From Moraxella caviae (lineage in GTDB: Bacteria; Pseudomonadota; Gammaproteobacteria; Pseudomonadales; Moraxellaceae), in contig NZ_MUXU01000086.1 of the NCBI RefSeq assembly GCF_002014985.1, positions 1-30,544 on the forward strand: a DNA stretch of 30,544 bases. The letters run 5' to 3'. Under the pieces are notes generated by a model, which had not been told where the DNA came from, ran no database searches, and was given only the letters and a program-made list of their open reading frames with translations. Shown piece after piece: positions 1 through 8,314 of the stretch. A program made the position numbers and the translations under genes. The number at the start of each line of letters is the position of its first letter. Position 1 is the stretch's first letter.

Positions 1-18
1 CTAATCTAGTACAGCCCC
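1..18. repeat. IS terminal inverted repeat, left edge of window
   Basis: Bases 1-18 are the exact reverse complement of 30435-30452, where an IS1016/IS1595-like transposase end begins. This marks the outer end of an insertion sequence lying mostly to the left of the window. The flanking bases 19-26 do not match the 8 bases before 30435, so no target-site duplication links the two ends. They are either two IS copies or one copy that has undergone a rearrangement. Confidence 0.75.
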
Positions 19-3000
19 TACAATATTTTGCCAGCGTGGGTTCTCTTTTCCAATTGGTGAATTATGCAACCAACCTTCCAAATTTACATGACCAAAAGCT
101 GATGCCATATCATGAAAAACATACTTGCCTTTTTCTTTTTCAAGATGAATTGGCACGATAATAGGGTCACCATGTTTGGTTTCAATAGAAGTTAAAACCA
201 CCAAACCAACTCCATTATCAGCTTTCACCACAGCCACAGGGTCATGAATTTCTTTTAACAATTTACTTATATCATCGAGAGATAAGGTGTGAGAAATATC
301 ATCTTTGCCAGCTACTTTTCCTTGCATTTTAAGCAAGGTGTATCTATCCAATTCAAGCGGCAAATCTTTAACCGATAATCCATTATAGCCGTCCAACGCC
401 AAAAGCACTGGCGGCATCTTAGTTTGAACAGGTCTTGGATAGCTGACCATTGTGCTATTTAATTTAGCAACATCTTTGCCAAACTGTTCTTGGATATCAT
501 TAGGTACAACAAACAAACTATGTTTGGCTGGTGTTGATTGTGCGATTACTTCAGCCGCTTGTTCAACGCCTTGTCGCTGCTCAACTTCTGCTACCTTTTC
601 CTTGGTTTTATCCAAGCTTAAAACATATTTGGTGATTAGGTCAGCATCTTTTGCAGCTTTGAAAAATTCTTTTGGATCATTTTCAATCACCGCCGCCCAA
701 GATTGCAAATAAGCATAGTGGTTGGTTGGATCATGACCAATCTGTAGTTCTTGGCCAATCATCATGCTAGCCATTTCTGCACGCAGTTCTTCTTTAGCGT
801 ATGAATAACTGCCAAATGCACCACTCAAATCACGATTTAAGCGGCTTTCATGGCCTGTGGAGTGCGCCAGCTCATGCAAAGCCGTGGCATAATAAGCATC
901 TTCTGACACAAACAATTCACGCTGTGGCAAAGTGATTGTATCGGTTCTTGGGTTGTAATGTGCTGAATAATGGCCAGTTTTTTCAGGTGTGTGGTCAATG
1001 CGCACCCCTGAATTTTCTAAGATTGATTCCGCTTTTTCGTGGCGTTCAAATTTGGTTAGAAGAGTTTCATTCAACTGGCGTTCAGGCAGACCATCGATTT
1101 GTTCAGCGTTAAATACCGTATAAATTCGCAATTTCGGCGACAGATTTTTCGGTTCACGACCTTCAGCGGCGGCTTTTGTTTGTTCTTTTTCGACATCTTC
1201 TTTGGTAGGAATATGCCAAAAATGAATCTGTGTGCCTTTCTCGCCACGGCGCACTTGACCGCCAGCTTCTTGAGCGTTGTTGTAAGTAAACCAACGGTTA
1301 TCGTTATAACCATTGATTGATGCTTGCACCATCAAATTGATAGAGTTTAGCCCTTTATATGGCGTGCCACTTGCGCCGCTGACAGGCAGCACATTATTAA
1401 CTGTGCCAGCTTCAAAAGGCATCTGCCACGGTGCTTTATTATTTTTCACTTGTTCCAAAATTCGGTCAGCGATTTTTTGCAAGTATTCATCAGACTTGCT
1501 AGAGCCAAGCTTGCTACCTTTATCATCTGCTGGAATTTCGACAGGATGCTGTGGCGGCAATTCTTTTTCATTTTCCGATGGCGCATCCATATCTGCTGAC
1601 TGTCCGAATTCGGGCGGTTGGTCAGCTGTCTGCACTGGTTCAGTGACTTGTTCAGCTGATTTGACAGTTGGGTTTTTAAAGTCATGGATTTCGTACCAGC
1701 CAACTTTCATCATTGTGCTATGAAAATCTGACATAATAAAATTGTCAGGCAATTTATCATGCACACTATGATATATACCGTCAAAATCCACAACCTTTCG
1801 GTCATCACCATTGGCGCTAATGTATTTATAGTTGCCATTTTCAACAGTAAAGCCATTAGCAACCATGTATTCATCAGCCATTGCACGAATAGCAGATACC
1901 TTATCTTGAGTTTGTACAATGACCTGTGCTTGTTCTGCTGGTGCTGGTGTAACAACTTCGCTAGTGGCTTCAACCGATTTTTCAGCCAAAGAAGCTTGTT
2001 CTGCTGCTTTGGCTTGTTCAATGAATGAGTGTGAATTTTCAGCGACCCATTCGGTTGCATTTGCTAGATTGGTGCTGAACATTTGCCGTCTGACTTCGCC
2101 ATTTGTGATATGCACTTCTATCACATCCATTTCAACAGCCACTTTGTCAATATATCGCCAATCTTCTTTTGGTGTATTGGCATATACGCCAATTTGTGCC
2201 GCTAATTCTTGGTCAGGCAAGGAATTAATCATATTTTTAAATGAGAAGCTGCCACGGTACACTTCGTGTATCCATTCTAAAGCTTGTTCAGATGCCGCCA
2301 GCTGTCGGTCAGATGGCAGCTTTGCAATGTGTGCAGATTGTACATAGGCAAAAGCGGCAAATTGGTTGTTGTCAGGCTCATAATCATTGATTCTATCAAG
2401 ATTGCTTTGCAATTCTTGCAATTGTTCAGCTGTCATTGCTCTAGCTTCACGCTGGAAGCTTTTATCAACTTCAGCCAGTTTATCAAATACATGGTCATAA
2501 GCTTGGCTGAATGCTTCTAATTCATCATCTTTAAGATAGACATAGGCATCAGGATTTCTTTTCCATTCTTCAAATTTGGCAATATTCACCAAATAATCAT
2601 TTTTGATGCCTTGTTCTGCCAGTTTATTGGCAATATAGCTTTCAAATGCTCTAGCGGTCATTTCGACATAAGTGCCGAAGTAAGGCTTGTTTCTATAACC
2701 ATCTGCTTTTATTGACCGTTGTTGCAGTCCTGTGTTGCTTGTTGCTTTTAGTAGTGCTTGTAACGCCGTTGATAATTCAGCATGACGCATATTTTCAGGG
2801 CGGATTGTTGTGATGTCACGAGTTGCCAAGTCTTTATCGCCTAAATAATGGTCAAGAGCGTGCCACCATTCGTGGGCTAACGAGCCAGCACCTTTGGTTT
2901 TTGTGAGATTAATCACTTTTTGATCTGTTTCATAGTGAGCAGCCGCCCAGCCTGAACCCCTAGCACCAAATGCAATACCAAGTTCGCCATTCAAGCCAAT

Positions 3001-3999
3001 GGCGGATGGGGAAATATTGGCAGCTTTGGACAAGTCCATAAAGGCATCATAGGCTTGATTTAAGTGTTCTTGGCGTTCGTCACCCTTTACCCAATTGCCA
3101 AATTGACCGCCACGAACATTGAAAGTTTGCAAAAATTCTTCAGGCGTAATATCACGGCCATCACGATATCCCATACCTATTCGTGCAGTATTTTCAGCTG
3201 AACGCATATCTGCTTTGACGATGTTGTTTAGTTCTTTGTGTTCTTGCCACAACTGATAAAGATTTTCAACATTTTCACGGCGAATATCGGCATCTTCATT
3301 GCGCAGATAATTTCTTGCTTCTTCGACAGTATCAAAATTAATTAGCGGTGTTTTATGCTTATCAGACTTAACAGCAATAAAAATTTCATTTGTAGCGGTG
3401 TTTCTATAAACGCTAAATTGCAGCTCTTTTTGTTTTGGCGGTGCTTCTTGAAAATTTGCCAAAGCTTCTTGCACAGCTGGCTTCATGGCAGTGACCACAT
3501 CAGCAATGTTGGCAGTACTAACATCAGCCACATTGAATCTGTGATTTTCACTGCCAATTTGAATAATAAATTGGCTAAGTCGGACATCAAAAGCCATCTT
3601 ATCCCAATGTTTGCGGTCAGTTTGTGCCATCATTTGAATAGCAAAGGCGCTAAGCCTATCATTCCAAGTGCCAGCTTCTAGCTTTTCAAGAAAATCTTTG
3701 CTGCTTTCAGGGTGTGCTATCAGCCAAGAAACTGCTGTTTGGGCGGCTTCAAGCTTTTGAAACCATCTTTCTTTTGCTAATGATTTTCTTGGCTTGGTAG
3801 GTATTGAATTTCTAGCATGGTGAGCAACAGCGGCTACCATCGCATCTTCGATGGCGTCAATTTCCGATTTTGGCCATAGCTTTGAAAATGGCAGTTTTTT
3901 GGTATCTTCATTAGACAAATCTAAGTCAGCAAAATTATGTTTTTTCGCACCGTGGATGACTTCACCAAAATCATCTAATTTTTTAGTAGTATCATTCAT
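1..3999 (-). CDS. Large polyvalent protein: LPD1 zincin, ArdC-like antirestriction domain, MuF-C-like tail
   Basis: A protein of about 1,332 residues. The start chosen is the ATG at 3999, which overlaps the TGA of the upstream gene as ATGA and follows a purine-rich GGGGAAGAAG. Residues about 285-400 resemble the LPD1 domain of plasmid polyvalent proteins, with a first zincin motif HEWWH at about 376-380. Residues about 836-966 resemble the ArdC N-terminal ssDNA-binding domain (AP-W near the start). A metallopeptidase domain with a second zincin motif, HELAH, follows at about 1042-1046. The last 150 residues resemble MuF C-terminal or Barnase/EndoU-type toxin-associated domains, which is less certain. 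ArdC-type proteins protect incoming plasmid DNA from restriction, so a role in establishing the plasmid in recipients is inferred. The last residues, AVLD and the TAG stop, are encoded by an IS terminal repeat, so the natural C-terminus is probably missing. A linker near residues 780-803 carries the dispersed palindrome. Confidence 0.8.
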   Translation of the reverse strand: MNDTTKKLDDFGEVIHGAKKHNFADLDLSNEDTKKLPFSKLWPKSEIDAIEDAMVAAVAHHARNSIPTKPRKSLAKERWFQKLEAAQTAVSWLIAHPESSKDFLEKLEAGTWNDRLSAFAIQMMAQTDRKHWDKMAFDVRLSQFIIQIGSENHRFNVADVSTANIADVVTAMKPAVQEALANFQEAPPKQKELQFSVYRNTATNEIFIAVKSDKHKTPLINFDTVEEARNYLRNEDADIRRENVENLYQLWQEHKELNNIVKADMRSAENTARIGMGYRDGRDITPEEFLQTFNVRGGQFGNWVKGDERQEHLNQAYDAFMDLSKAANISPSAIGLNGELGIAFGARGSGWAAAHYETDQKVINLTKTKGAGSLAHEWWHALDHYLGDKDLATRDITTIRPENMRHAELSTALQALLKATSNTGLQQRSIKADGYRNKPYFGTYVEMTARAFESYIANKLAEQGIKNDYLVNIAKFEEWKRNPDAYVYLKDDELEAFSQAYDHVFDKLAEVDKSFQREARAMTAEQLQELQSNLDRINDYEPDNNQFAAFAYVQSAHIAKLPSDRQLAASEQALEWIHEVYRGSFSFKNMINSLPDQELAAQIGVYANTPKEDWRYIDKVAVEMDVIEVHITNGEVRRQMFSTNLANATEWVAENSHSFIEQAKAAEQASLAEKSVEATSEVVTPAPAEQAQVIVQTQDKVSAIRAMADEYMVANGFTVENGNYKYISANGDDRKVVDFDGIYHSVHDKLPDNFIMSDFHSTMMKVGWYEIHDFKNPTVKSAEQVTEPVQTADQPPEFGQSADMDAPSENEKELPPQHPVEIPADDKGSKLGSSKSDEYLQKIADRILEQVKNNKAPWQMPFEAGTVNNVLPVSGASGTPYKGLNSINLMVQASINGYNDNRWFTYNNAQEAGGQVRRGEKGTQIHFWHIPTKEDVEKEQTKAAAEGREPKNLSPKLRIYTVFNAEQIDGLPERQLNETLLTKFERHEKAESILENSGVRIDHTPEKTGHYSAHYNPRTDTITLPQRELFVSEDAYYATALHELAHSTGHESRLNRDLSGAFGSYSYAKEELRAEMASMMIGQELQIGHDPTNHYAYLQSWAAVIENDPKEFFKAAKDADLITKYVLSLDKTKEKVAEVEQRQGVEQAAEVIAQSTPAKHSLFVVPNDIQEQFGKDVAKLNSTMVSYPRPVQTKMPPVLLALDGYNGLSVKDLPLELDRYTLLKMQGKVAGKDDISHTLSLDDISKLLKEIHDPVAVVKADNGVGLVVLTSIETKHGDPIIVPIHLEKEKGKYVFHDMASAFGHVNLEGWLHNSPIGKENPRWQNIVGAVLD
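1596..1658. repeat. 63-bp linker repeat, copy in polyvalent-protein gene
   Basis: Matches 12291-12353 in the LPD7/KfrB-like gene with three mismatches. It includes a dispersed palindrome (1601-1616) and encodes EQVTEPVQTADQPPEFGQSA, an apparent disordered linker. Confidence 0.85.
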
Positions 4000-4241
4000 T
4001 CTTCTTCCCCTTCGATCGCTTCCCAATCACCATGTGTAGCAAAATCATCTTCATCAGCGGCTTCAGCACCGACAGATTCGGCATATTCGGCTGATACTTC
4101 TAGCACCATCACCGCCATAGGGTCTTCGTCATCAACATCGACATCATCCCAGTCTTGTACTTCAAGACTTGGCATAGTTGCCGCTTGGAAGCTGGCAAGC
4201 GCGGCTTCTAGGGTTAAATCTTTGACTTGTTCTGTATTCAC
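3996..4241 (-). CDS. Small acidic hypothetical protein (81 aa)
   Basis: An unrecognised protein very rich in Asp and Glu, with a central run of D/E around residues 30-40 and a C-terminus ending GEEE. It has no signal peptide or membrane segment. The start is GTG at 4241, preceded by AAGGA with a 6-base spacer; the nearby ATG at 4243 runs directly into TGA and is excluded. It lies 9 bp after the nuclease-fold gene and overlaps the polyvalent-protein gene by 4 bp (ATGA), so it is in the same operon and probably translationally coupled. The charge pattern would fit a DNA-mimic or chaperone-like partner, but this is speculation. No function is assigned. Confidence 0.7.
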   Translation of the reverse strand: MNTEQVKDLTLEAALASFQAATMPSLEVQDWDDVDVDDEDPMAVMVLEVSAEYAESVGAEAADEDDFATHGDWEAIEGEEE

Positions 4242-4250
4242 ATTTGATCC

Positions 4251-4985
4251 TTATTGGTCATGCCAGTGTCGAACACTTAGCAGACGGGTAATATTAAGTA
4301 GCGCAGCTACTTTGATGTGGGTATCGGCCATTGTTTGTGCCTTGATCGCTTCTTTGATGCGGTTATTATCATCAATGAGCAAAATGCCCGAACTTTTGTG
4401 CGGCCTACGCTCAAGTAGATCTTCACTGTAGATGTTTTGCGGCATGATGTAATAATGCTTCCAAACATTGAGCGGTTTTTTCCATTTTTCTTTTTCAGCA
4501 TCAGCAAAAAAATCTTGCCGTGATGCTTTAATTTCGAACTCAATGGGGCGCATCGATGGAGACACGGCGAATAAATCACACTCATAACCTGACCATTTCA
4601 GATTATTAATAACCAATAAATGCTTAGAATTGAGATAAAAACCAGCCACAAGCTTGGCGATTTGGCGTTCAGAATAGTTGCGCAAGTGTCCGAATTCGAG
4701 CGATTTTGGCTGCGGCGGTACATCAAGGCTGAACATATCGCCAACCTTGAAGATATTGGCGTGCTGGCGGCGTAAAGCTTTATACGCATTCATCACCGTG
4801 CGTTCATCACCAAGCACTGCCATTAATTCATCCATCGACTTATCGCCCAGCTGAAGCTGGCGCACCATTTCATGTTTGGCGTTGCCGTTATACACCAGCG
4901 GTTTGACATCAGGCATTGAAGTAATCTTATTGCCTTTGGCCAGCCATGCTTCAATTTCAGCGTCAAGTAATGCAGCTTTTGACAT
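4251..4985 (-). CDS. Putative PD-(D/E)xK nuclease-fold protein
   Basis: A 244-residue soluble protein. The C-terminal half has the pattern of the restriction-endonuclease-like (PD-(D/E)xK, MmcB/Hjc-type) fold: ECDLF with Asp137, then PIEFEIKAS with E151-x-K153 on the following strand, and a basic QDFFADAEKEKWKKP stretch. The N-terminal half looks helical and could be a small winged-helix or substrate-binding region. The start ATG at 4985 has GGGGG 7 bases upstream, inside the end of topB, and the gap after the topB stop is 3 bp. Being cotranscribed with topoisomerase III suggests a job in plasmid DNA processing. A degenerate copy of the dispersed palindrome encodes LEFGH at residues about 97-100. 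Alternatively it may be a catalytically inactive DNA-binding relative. The family call is from motif only. Confidence 0.6.
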   Translation of the reverse strand: MSKAALLDAEIEAWLAKGNKITSMPDVKPLVYNGNAKHEMVRQLQLGDKSMDELMAVLGDERTVMNAYKALRRQHANIFKVGDMFSLDVPPQPKSLEFGHLRNYSERQIAKLVAGFYLNSKHLLVINNLKWSGYECDLFAVSPSMRPIEFEIKASRQDFFADAEKEKWKKPLNVWKHYYIMPQNIYSEDLLERRPHKSSGILLIDDNNRIKEAIKAQTMADTHIKVAALLNITRLLSVRHWHDQ

Positions 4986-4988
4986 GAC

Positions 4989-7175
4989 TTAACCCCCAAA
5001 ATCAGGTTGGCCATTTTTTTCCCAGTAGCTAGTTTTGCATTTTGGGAAACCTGAACAGCCGTACATCACATAAGGTTTTTTGTTTTTACCAACACCTGTG
5101 CGCTTAATCAGTGGGCTGCCGCAAGTTTTGCACAAATATTCTGTGGTTTCAGCTTGTGCTTTGGGCTTTTTCTCAACTGGCTTGCCAGCTTTATCATCCA
5201 TTGTGTGTTTACATGGATTGACTTCATCACGATAACCACTGCACGCCCAAAATACACCATATTGACCCTTGCGCCGCTGTAAAGCACGACCGCACTTAGG
5301 GCATGGATGGCTTTCACCAGCGCTAAAGCTACTGGCTTTTAGGCGTTCAACTTCACCATTAACCACATCTTGCATCATCAATTCAACAAAGCGGTAAGCG
5401 TCATTGATGCTGGCAATGCTTTTTTGCTGCTCAAACCAAATGGCAGACATATCAGGATATTTGACAATATCAGCGGCAAAGTCGTATAGGTCTTGACCAA
5501 GTTTGGTGCTGATCACATTTTTGCCTTTTTCAGCGATAAACCCACGCTTAAATAAGCCGTCAATGATGCTTGAGCGTGTCGCTGATGTGCCGATGCCGCC
5601 ATGTTCACCAGCCTTATCTTGGTCTTTTTCTTTCAAAACCTTTGCCAAGTCAGGGTCTTTGACATACTTGGCAGCTCGTGCCAAATCACCCATCAGGGTT
5701 GAAATGGTGTATAGTGCTGGCGGTTTGGTTTCGTAGGCTGTGGCTTGTGCTGCGGTGCATTGTCCGCTCATATTAGCGACAATATCCCTAATGTCACCGC
5801 TGACCACATTGTCATCGGTTTCTTCTTCGTCACCATCATCAGCGCCAACAGCTTTCCAGCCAGCACTGGTTTGGATGGTTGCACGGCCGCCAAACTGCTT
5901 GCCATTCACATCGATCACGATTGATGTTTCGTCATACTTGTAGTTAGGGTAAAACTGCAAGATATAACGGTTGGCAATCAAGCCATACACATTTTGTTCT
6001 TCGGTGCTAAGGCTGTGCCAGCTGACAGTCGCTTCAGTCGGTACAATCGCATGGTGCGCTGATACCTTGCTTGAATTAAATGCCTTACCTTTAATGCTTG
6101 GGTTGGCAGCATTGACTACTGACACGGCATTTGGCAGGGTTTGGGCGATTGCTTGTAGCACCGCTGGCGCATCATCAAACTGTTCATCACTTAGATATTC
6201 ACAGTCCGAACGGTTGTAGGTGATCAGCTGATGCTTTTCACGCAAAGACTGCGTGATCTGCATGACTTTATCAGGTTTATAGCCAAAGCGGCGGCTGCAC
6301 TCTTGTTGCAGCTTCAAAAGATTATAAGGCAGTGGCGGTGATGTTTCTTTTGGCTTGGTTTCTGACTTGATGACTGTGGCTTTTTTGCCTGTGACGTGAG
6401 CTGCAACTGCATCAGCAAACGCCTTATCTGTCAGGCGTTTTTTGTCATCGATTGGGTCATTTTCGGTAGTGAAGTAACCCACACGAAAATTTAATCCGCC
6501 GATAGCCATATCACCATGCACTTTGTAATAGTAACTTTTTTGGTGACTTGAGTTGGCGCGGTCACGGCGTACCACCAAGCCCAAAATTGGCGTTTGTACA
6601 CGCCCAATGGTAACAACGCCTTGACCACCATTGGCTTGGTGTTGTAGCGTATAAGCACGAGTAAGATTGTAGCCGTACAACTGGTCAGCAATGCGGCGAG
6701 CTTCAGCCTTATAGCCCATGTGTTCAAATTCGCTGTTTGGCTTTAAATTGGCTACCGCCTTGGCAACGACTTTGGCATTGTTGTCATTGATCAGCACACG
6801 CATCACTGGCTTGCTATTACCCAAAAAGCGCAAAAGCTCATCAATCAATAGCTGCCCTTCTTCGTCAGGGTCGCCAGCGTTCACGATAACGCTTGCTTGA
6901 TTGATAAGCTCTTCAATGACTTTGACTTGTGCTTTTTTATCAGACGGCACTTTGTATTTGACTGGCAGATGAGCGAATGGCAAATCTGCCAAATTCCAAC
7001 TTTTATATTTAGGGTCATAATCTTCAGGGTCTGCAAGCTCTAGCATATGGCCAAAGCACCAGCTGATTGTATCATTCCCATTAGTCATGTGAGTTTTATG
7101 ATTTTGCCAGTTGCCGCCGATGCCTGCAGCGATGGCACGCCCTAAATCAGGCTTTTCTGCGATAAATAGACGCAT
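4989..7175 (-). CDS. topB: DNA topoisomerase III
   Basis: A type IA topoisomerase of 728 residues that passes single DNA strands and resolves replication or transfer intermediates. The Toprim domain starts at once (FIAEKPDLGRAIA, Glu7) and has its acidic DPDEEG motif at about 102-107. GRVQTPILGL lies at about 191-200. The active-site region ITYNRSDCEYL places the catalytic Tyr at about residue 320; the family norm is ITYPRSD, here with Asn for Pro. The C-terminus carries two four-cysteine zinc fingers (CPKCG...C...C and CKTCG...C...C), making it longer than E. coli TopB, as is common for plasmid TraE-like enzymes. The start ATG follows AAGGA with a short spacer. It heads a four-gene operon with the nuclease-fold, acidic and polyvalent proteins. 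Upstream is one copy of an 81-bp direct repeat with strong hairpins. Confidence 0.95.
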   Translation of the reverse strand: MRLFIAEKPDLGRAIAAGIGGNWQNHKTHMTNGNDTISWCFGHMLELADPEDYDPKYKSWNLADLPFAHLPVKYKVPSDKKAQVKVIEELINQASVIVNAGDPDEEGQLLIDELLRFLGNSKPVMRVLINDNNAKVVAKAVANLKPNSEFEHMGYKAEARRIADQLYGYNLTRAYTLQHQANGGQGVVTIGRVQTPILGLVVRRDRANSSHQKSYYYKVHGDMAIGGLNFRVGYFTTENDPIDDKKRLTDKAFADAVAAHVTGKKATVIKSETKPKETSPPLPYNLLKLQQECSRRFGYKPDKVMQITQSLREKHQLITYNRSDCEYLSDEQFDDAPAVLQAIAQTLPNAVSVVNAANPSIKGKAFNSSKVSAHHAIVPTEATVSWHSLSTEEQNVYGLIANRYILQFYPNYKYDETSIVIDVNGKQFGGRATIQTSAGWKAVGADDGDEEETDDNVVSGDIRDIVANMSGQCTAAQATAYETKPPALYTISTLMGDLARAAKYVKDPDLAKVLKEKDQDKAGEHGGIGTSATRSSIIDGLFKRGFIAEKGKNVISTKLGQDLYDFAADIVKYPDMSAIWFEQQKSIASINDAYRFVELMMQDVVNGEVERLKASSFSAGESHPCPKCGRALQRRKGQYGVFWACSGYRDEVNPCKHTMDDKAGKPVEKKPKAQAETTEYLCKTCGSPLIKRTGVGKNKKPYVMYGCSGFPKCKTSYWEKNGQPDFGG

Positions 7176-7197
7176 GATACATCCTTATTAATTTTGT

Positions 7198-7234
7198 AGC
7201 TCAATAGCTCAATAGTTTTTCTATTGGGCTACAT
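7198..7234 (-). promoter_or_regulatory. Hairpin in the topB leader
   Basis: TGTAGC at 7198 pairs with GCTACA ending at 7234, and the next bases CAATAG pair with CTATTG, giving a long stem just upstream of the topB ribosome binding site. The same place in the adhesin leader (11102-11119) holds the related palindrome TGTAGT-N6-ACTACA. Seen directly in the sequence. A role in regulation is inferred. Confidence 0.5.
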
Positions 7235-7235
7235 G

Positions 7236-7316
7236 GTTAGCATCGATGGCTTGCACTGTTATCTTGGCGGATGGGGTGCAAGCCATCCCATTTTGTCCGA
7301 ATCGGACGGATTAGTT
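7236..7316. repeat. 81-bp direct repeat, copy A
   Basis: Identical to 11122-11202 except for one base (C at 7297, A at 11183). It contains a perfect 12-bp inverted repeat, GATGGCTTGCAC...GTGCAAGCCATC (loop about 19 bases), and one copy of the dispersed palindrome at 7294-7308. It ends inside the last codons of the OmpA-like gene (AAC TAA). Together with copy B it flanks the adhesin and OmpA-like genes as a 3.9-kb module. Confidence 0.9.
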
Positions 7317-8231
7317 ATAAGTGTAAATCTGCACTTCTACACGGCGGTTTGGTGTCAAACAGTCAATCAGTTGTGAGCGAGTGCCGCTATGGCATTGCTT
7401 GACTGGCAGATATTCACCAGCGCCGACAGCAGTTAGGCTAGTAGGCTTCACACCTTTAGATAGCAGATAGCCAGCGACAGTATCAGCACGCTTTTTCGAC
7501 AAATCAAGGTTGTAGCTTTCATCACCTAAGTGGTCAGTATGACCGATGATATAAACACCAACACGACCTTTGGATTCATAGTTTTTGATGGCGCTGACCA
7601 AAGAGTCTAGCACTACACGACCTTCGACACGCATATCACCCATGGCATATTTATCAAATGCAAATAGCGCATCGACTGATAACTTAAAGTTTTCTTTAAG
7701 TTCAGCTGCTTGTGCAGCTGGTGTTTGCTGAACAATGTTATTGATAATGGTTGGTGCTACGGCTGATTTTGACTTAGCTTGTTCTTCGCAAGATTTATCC
7801 GACCAGTAGAACGCTTCGACTAGCATATTGTCATCAAAATGCACTTGGAATTGGCATACTTGATGCTGATTATTGGCATCACGGTAGTTGAATACATAGT
7901 TCCACTCATGTACACCCCACAGGCCTTCGCTAAAATGCGGACTGCCGATCAGTTGGCGCACTTGATCTTTACTCATTTGGTGTTCAACTTGAGCCACATT
8001 GTCCCAATTTACCCAACTACCTTTGTAGTTGTTGGTTGAAAACTTGGCTTTTTCGATGGCTGGAAATTCGATCAAGCCATTGGCTGATGCAATTTCATTC
8101 ATCTTTTTATCAAAACTTGGCAAAGTTGGTAGCTGGCTGGTTACTGGTTCGGCTGCATCTTTAACAGCTGCACAGCCAGTCATAGTGGCGATAACCGCCA
8201 TTGAAGCGAATAACATTTTAAAATTTTTCAT
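7311..8231 (-). CDS. OmpA-family lipoprotein with a BamE-like domain
   Basis: A 306-residue outer-membrane lipoprotein. A signal peptide ends in the lipobox MTGC, with acylated Cys20. Residues about 76-148 resemble the SmpA/OmlA (BamE) fold: QVEHQMSKDQVRQLIGSPHF, then W-V-H-E-W-N-Y and a closing Cys. Residues about 182-306 are an OmpA C-terminal peptidoglycan-binding domain with GHTDHLG at 230-236, NLDLSKKRA and NRRVEV. It could anchor the cell envelope around the mating channel or accompany the adhesin encoded just upstream, from which it is separated by 83 bp. The start has AAGG 7 bases upstream. The next gene downstream is topB. The domain pairing is readable with good confidence; its role in conjugation is inference. 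It sits inside the segment flanked by 81-bp direct repeats. Confidence 0.85.
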   Translation of the reverse strand: MKNFKMLFASMAVIATMTGCAAVKDAAEPVTSQLPTLPSFDKKMNEIASANGLIEFPAIEKAKFSTNNYKGSWVNWDNVAQVEHQMSKDQVRQLIGSPHFSEGLWGVHEWNYVFNYRDANNQHQVCQFQVHFDDNMLVEAFYWSDKSCEEQAKSKSAVAPTIINNIVQQTPAAQAAELKENFKLSVDALFAFDKYAMGDMRVEGRVVLDSLVSAIKNYESKGRVGVYIIGHTDHLGDESYNLDLSKKRADTVAGYLLSKGVKPTSLTAVGAGEYLPVKQCHSGTRSQLIDCLTPNRRVEVQIYTYN

Positions 8232-8314
8232 AACAATACCTTTTTTTTAAAATTTAGGATTGCCCAACCCAAAAAGGATGCAGATTTGAGTCGGGCAAAA
8301 GGGTTAAAACAATG

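Noticed and set aside
8232..8314. Possible terminator between the adhesin and OmpA-like genes
   Set aside because: TTGCCCGAC and GTTGGGCAA can pair with a G-U, but the loop is about 26 bases and no T-run follows on the minus strand.
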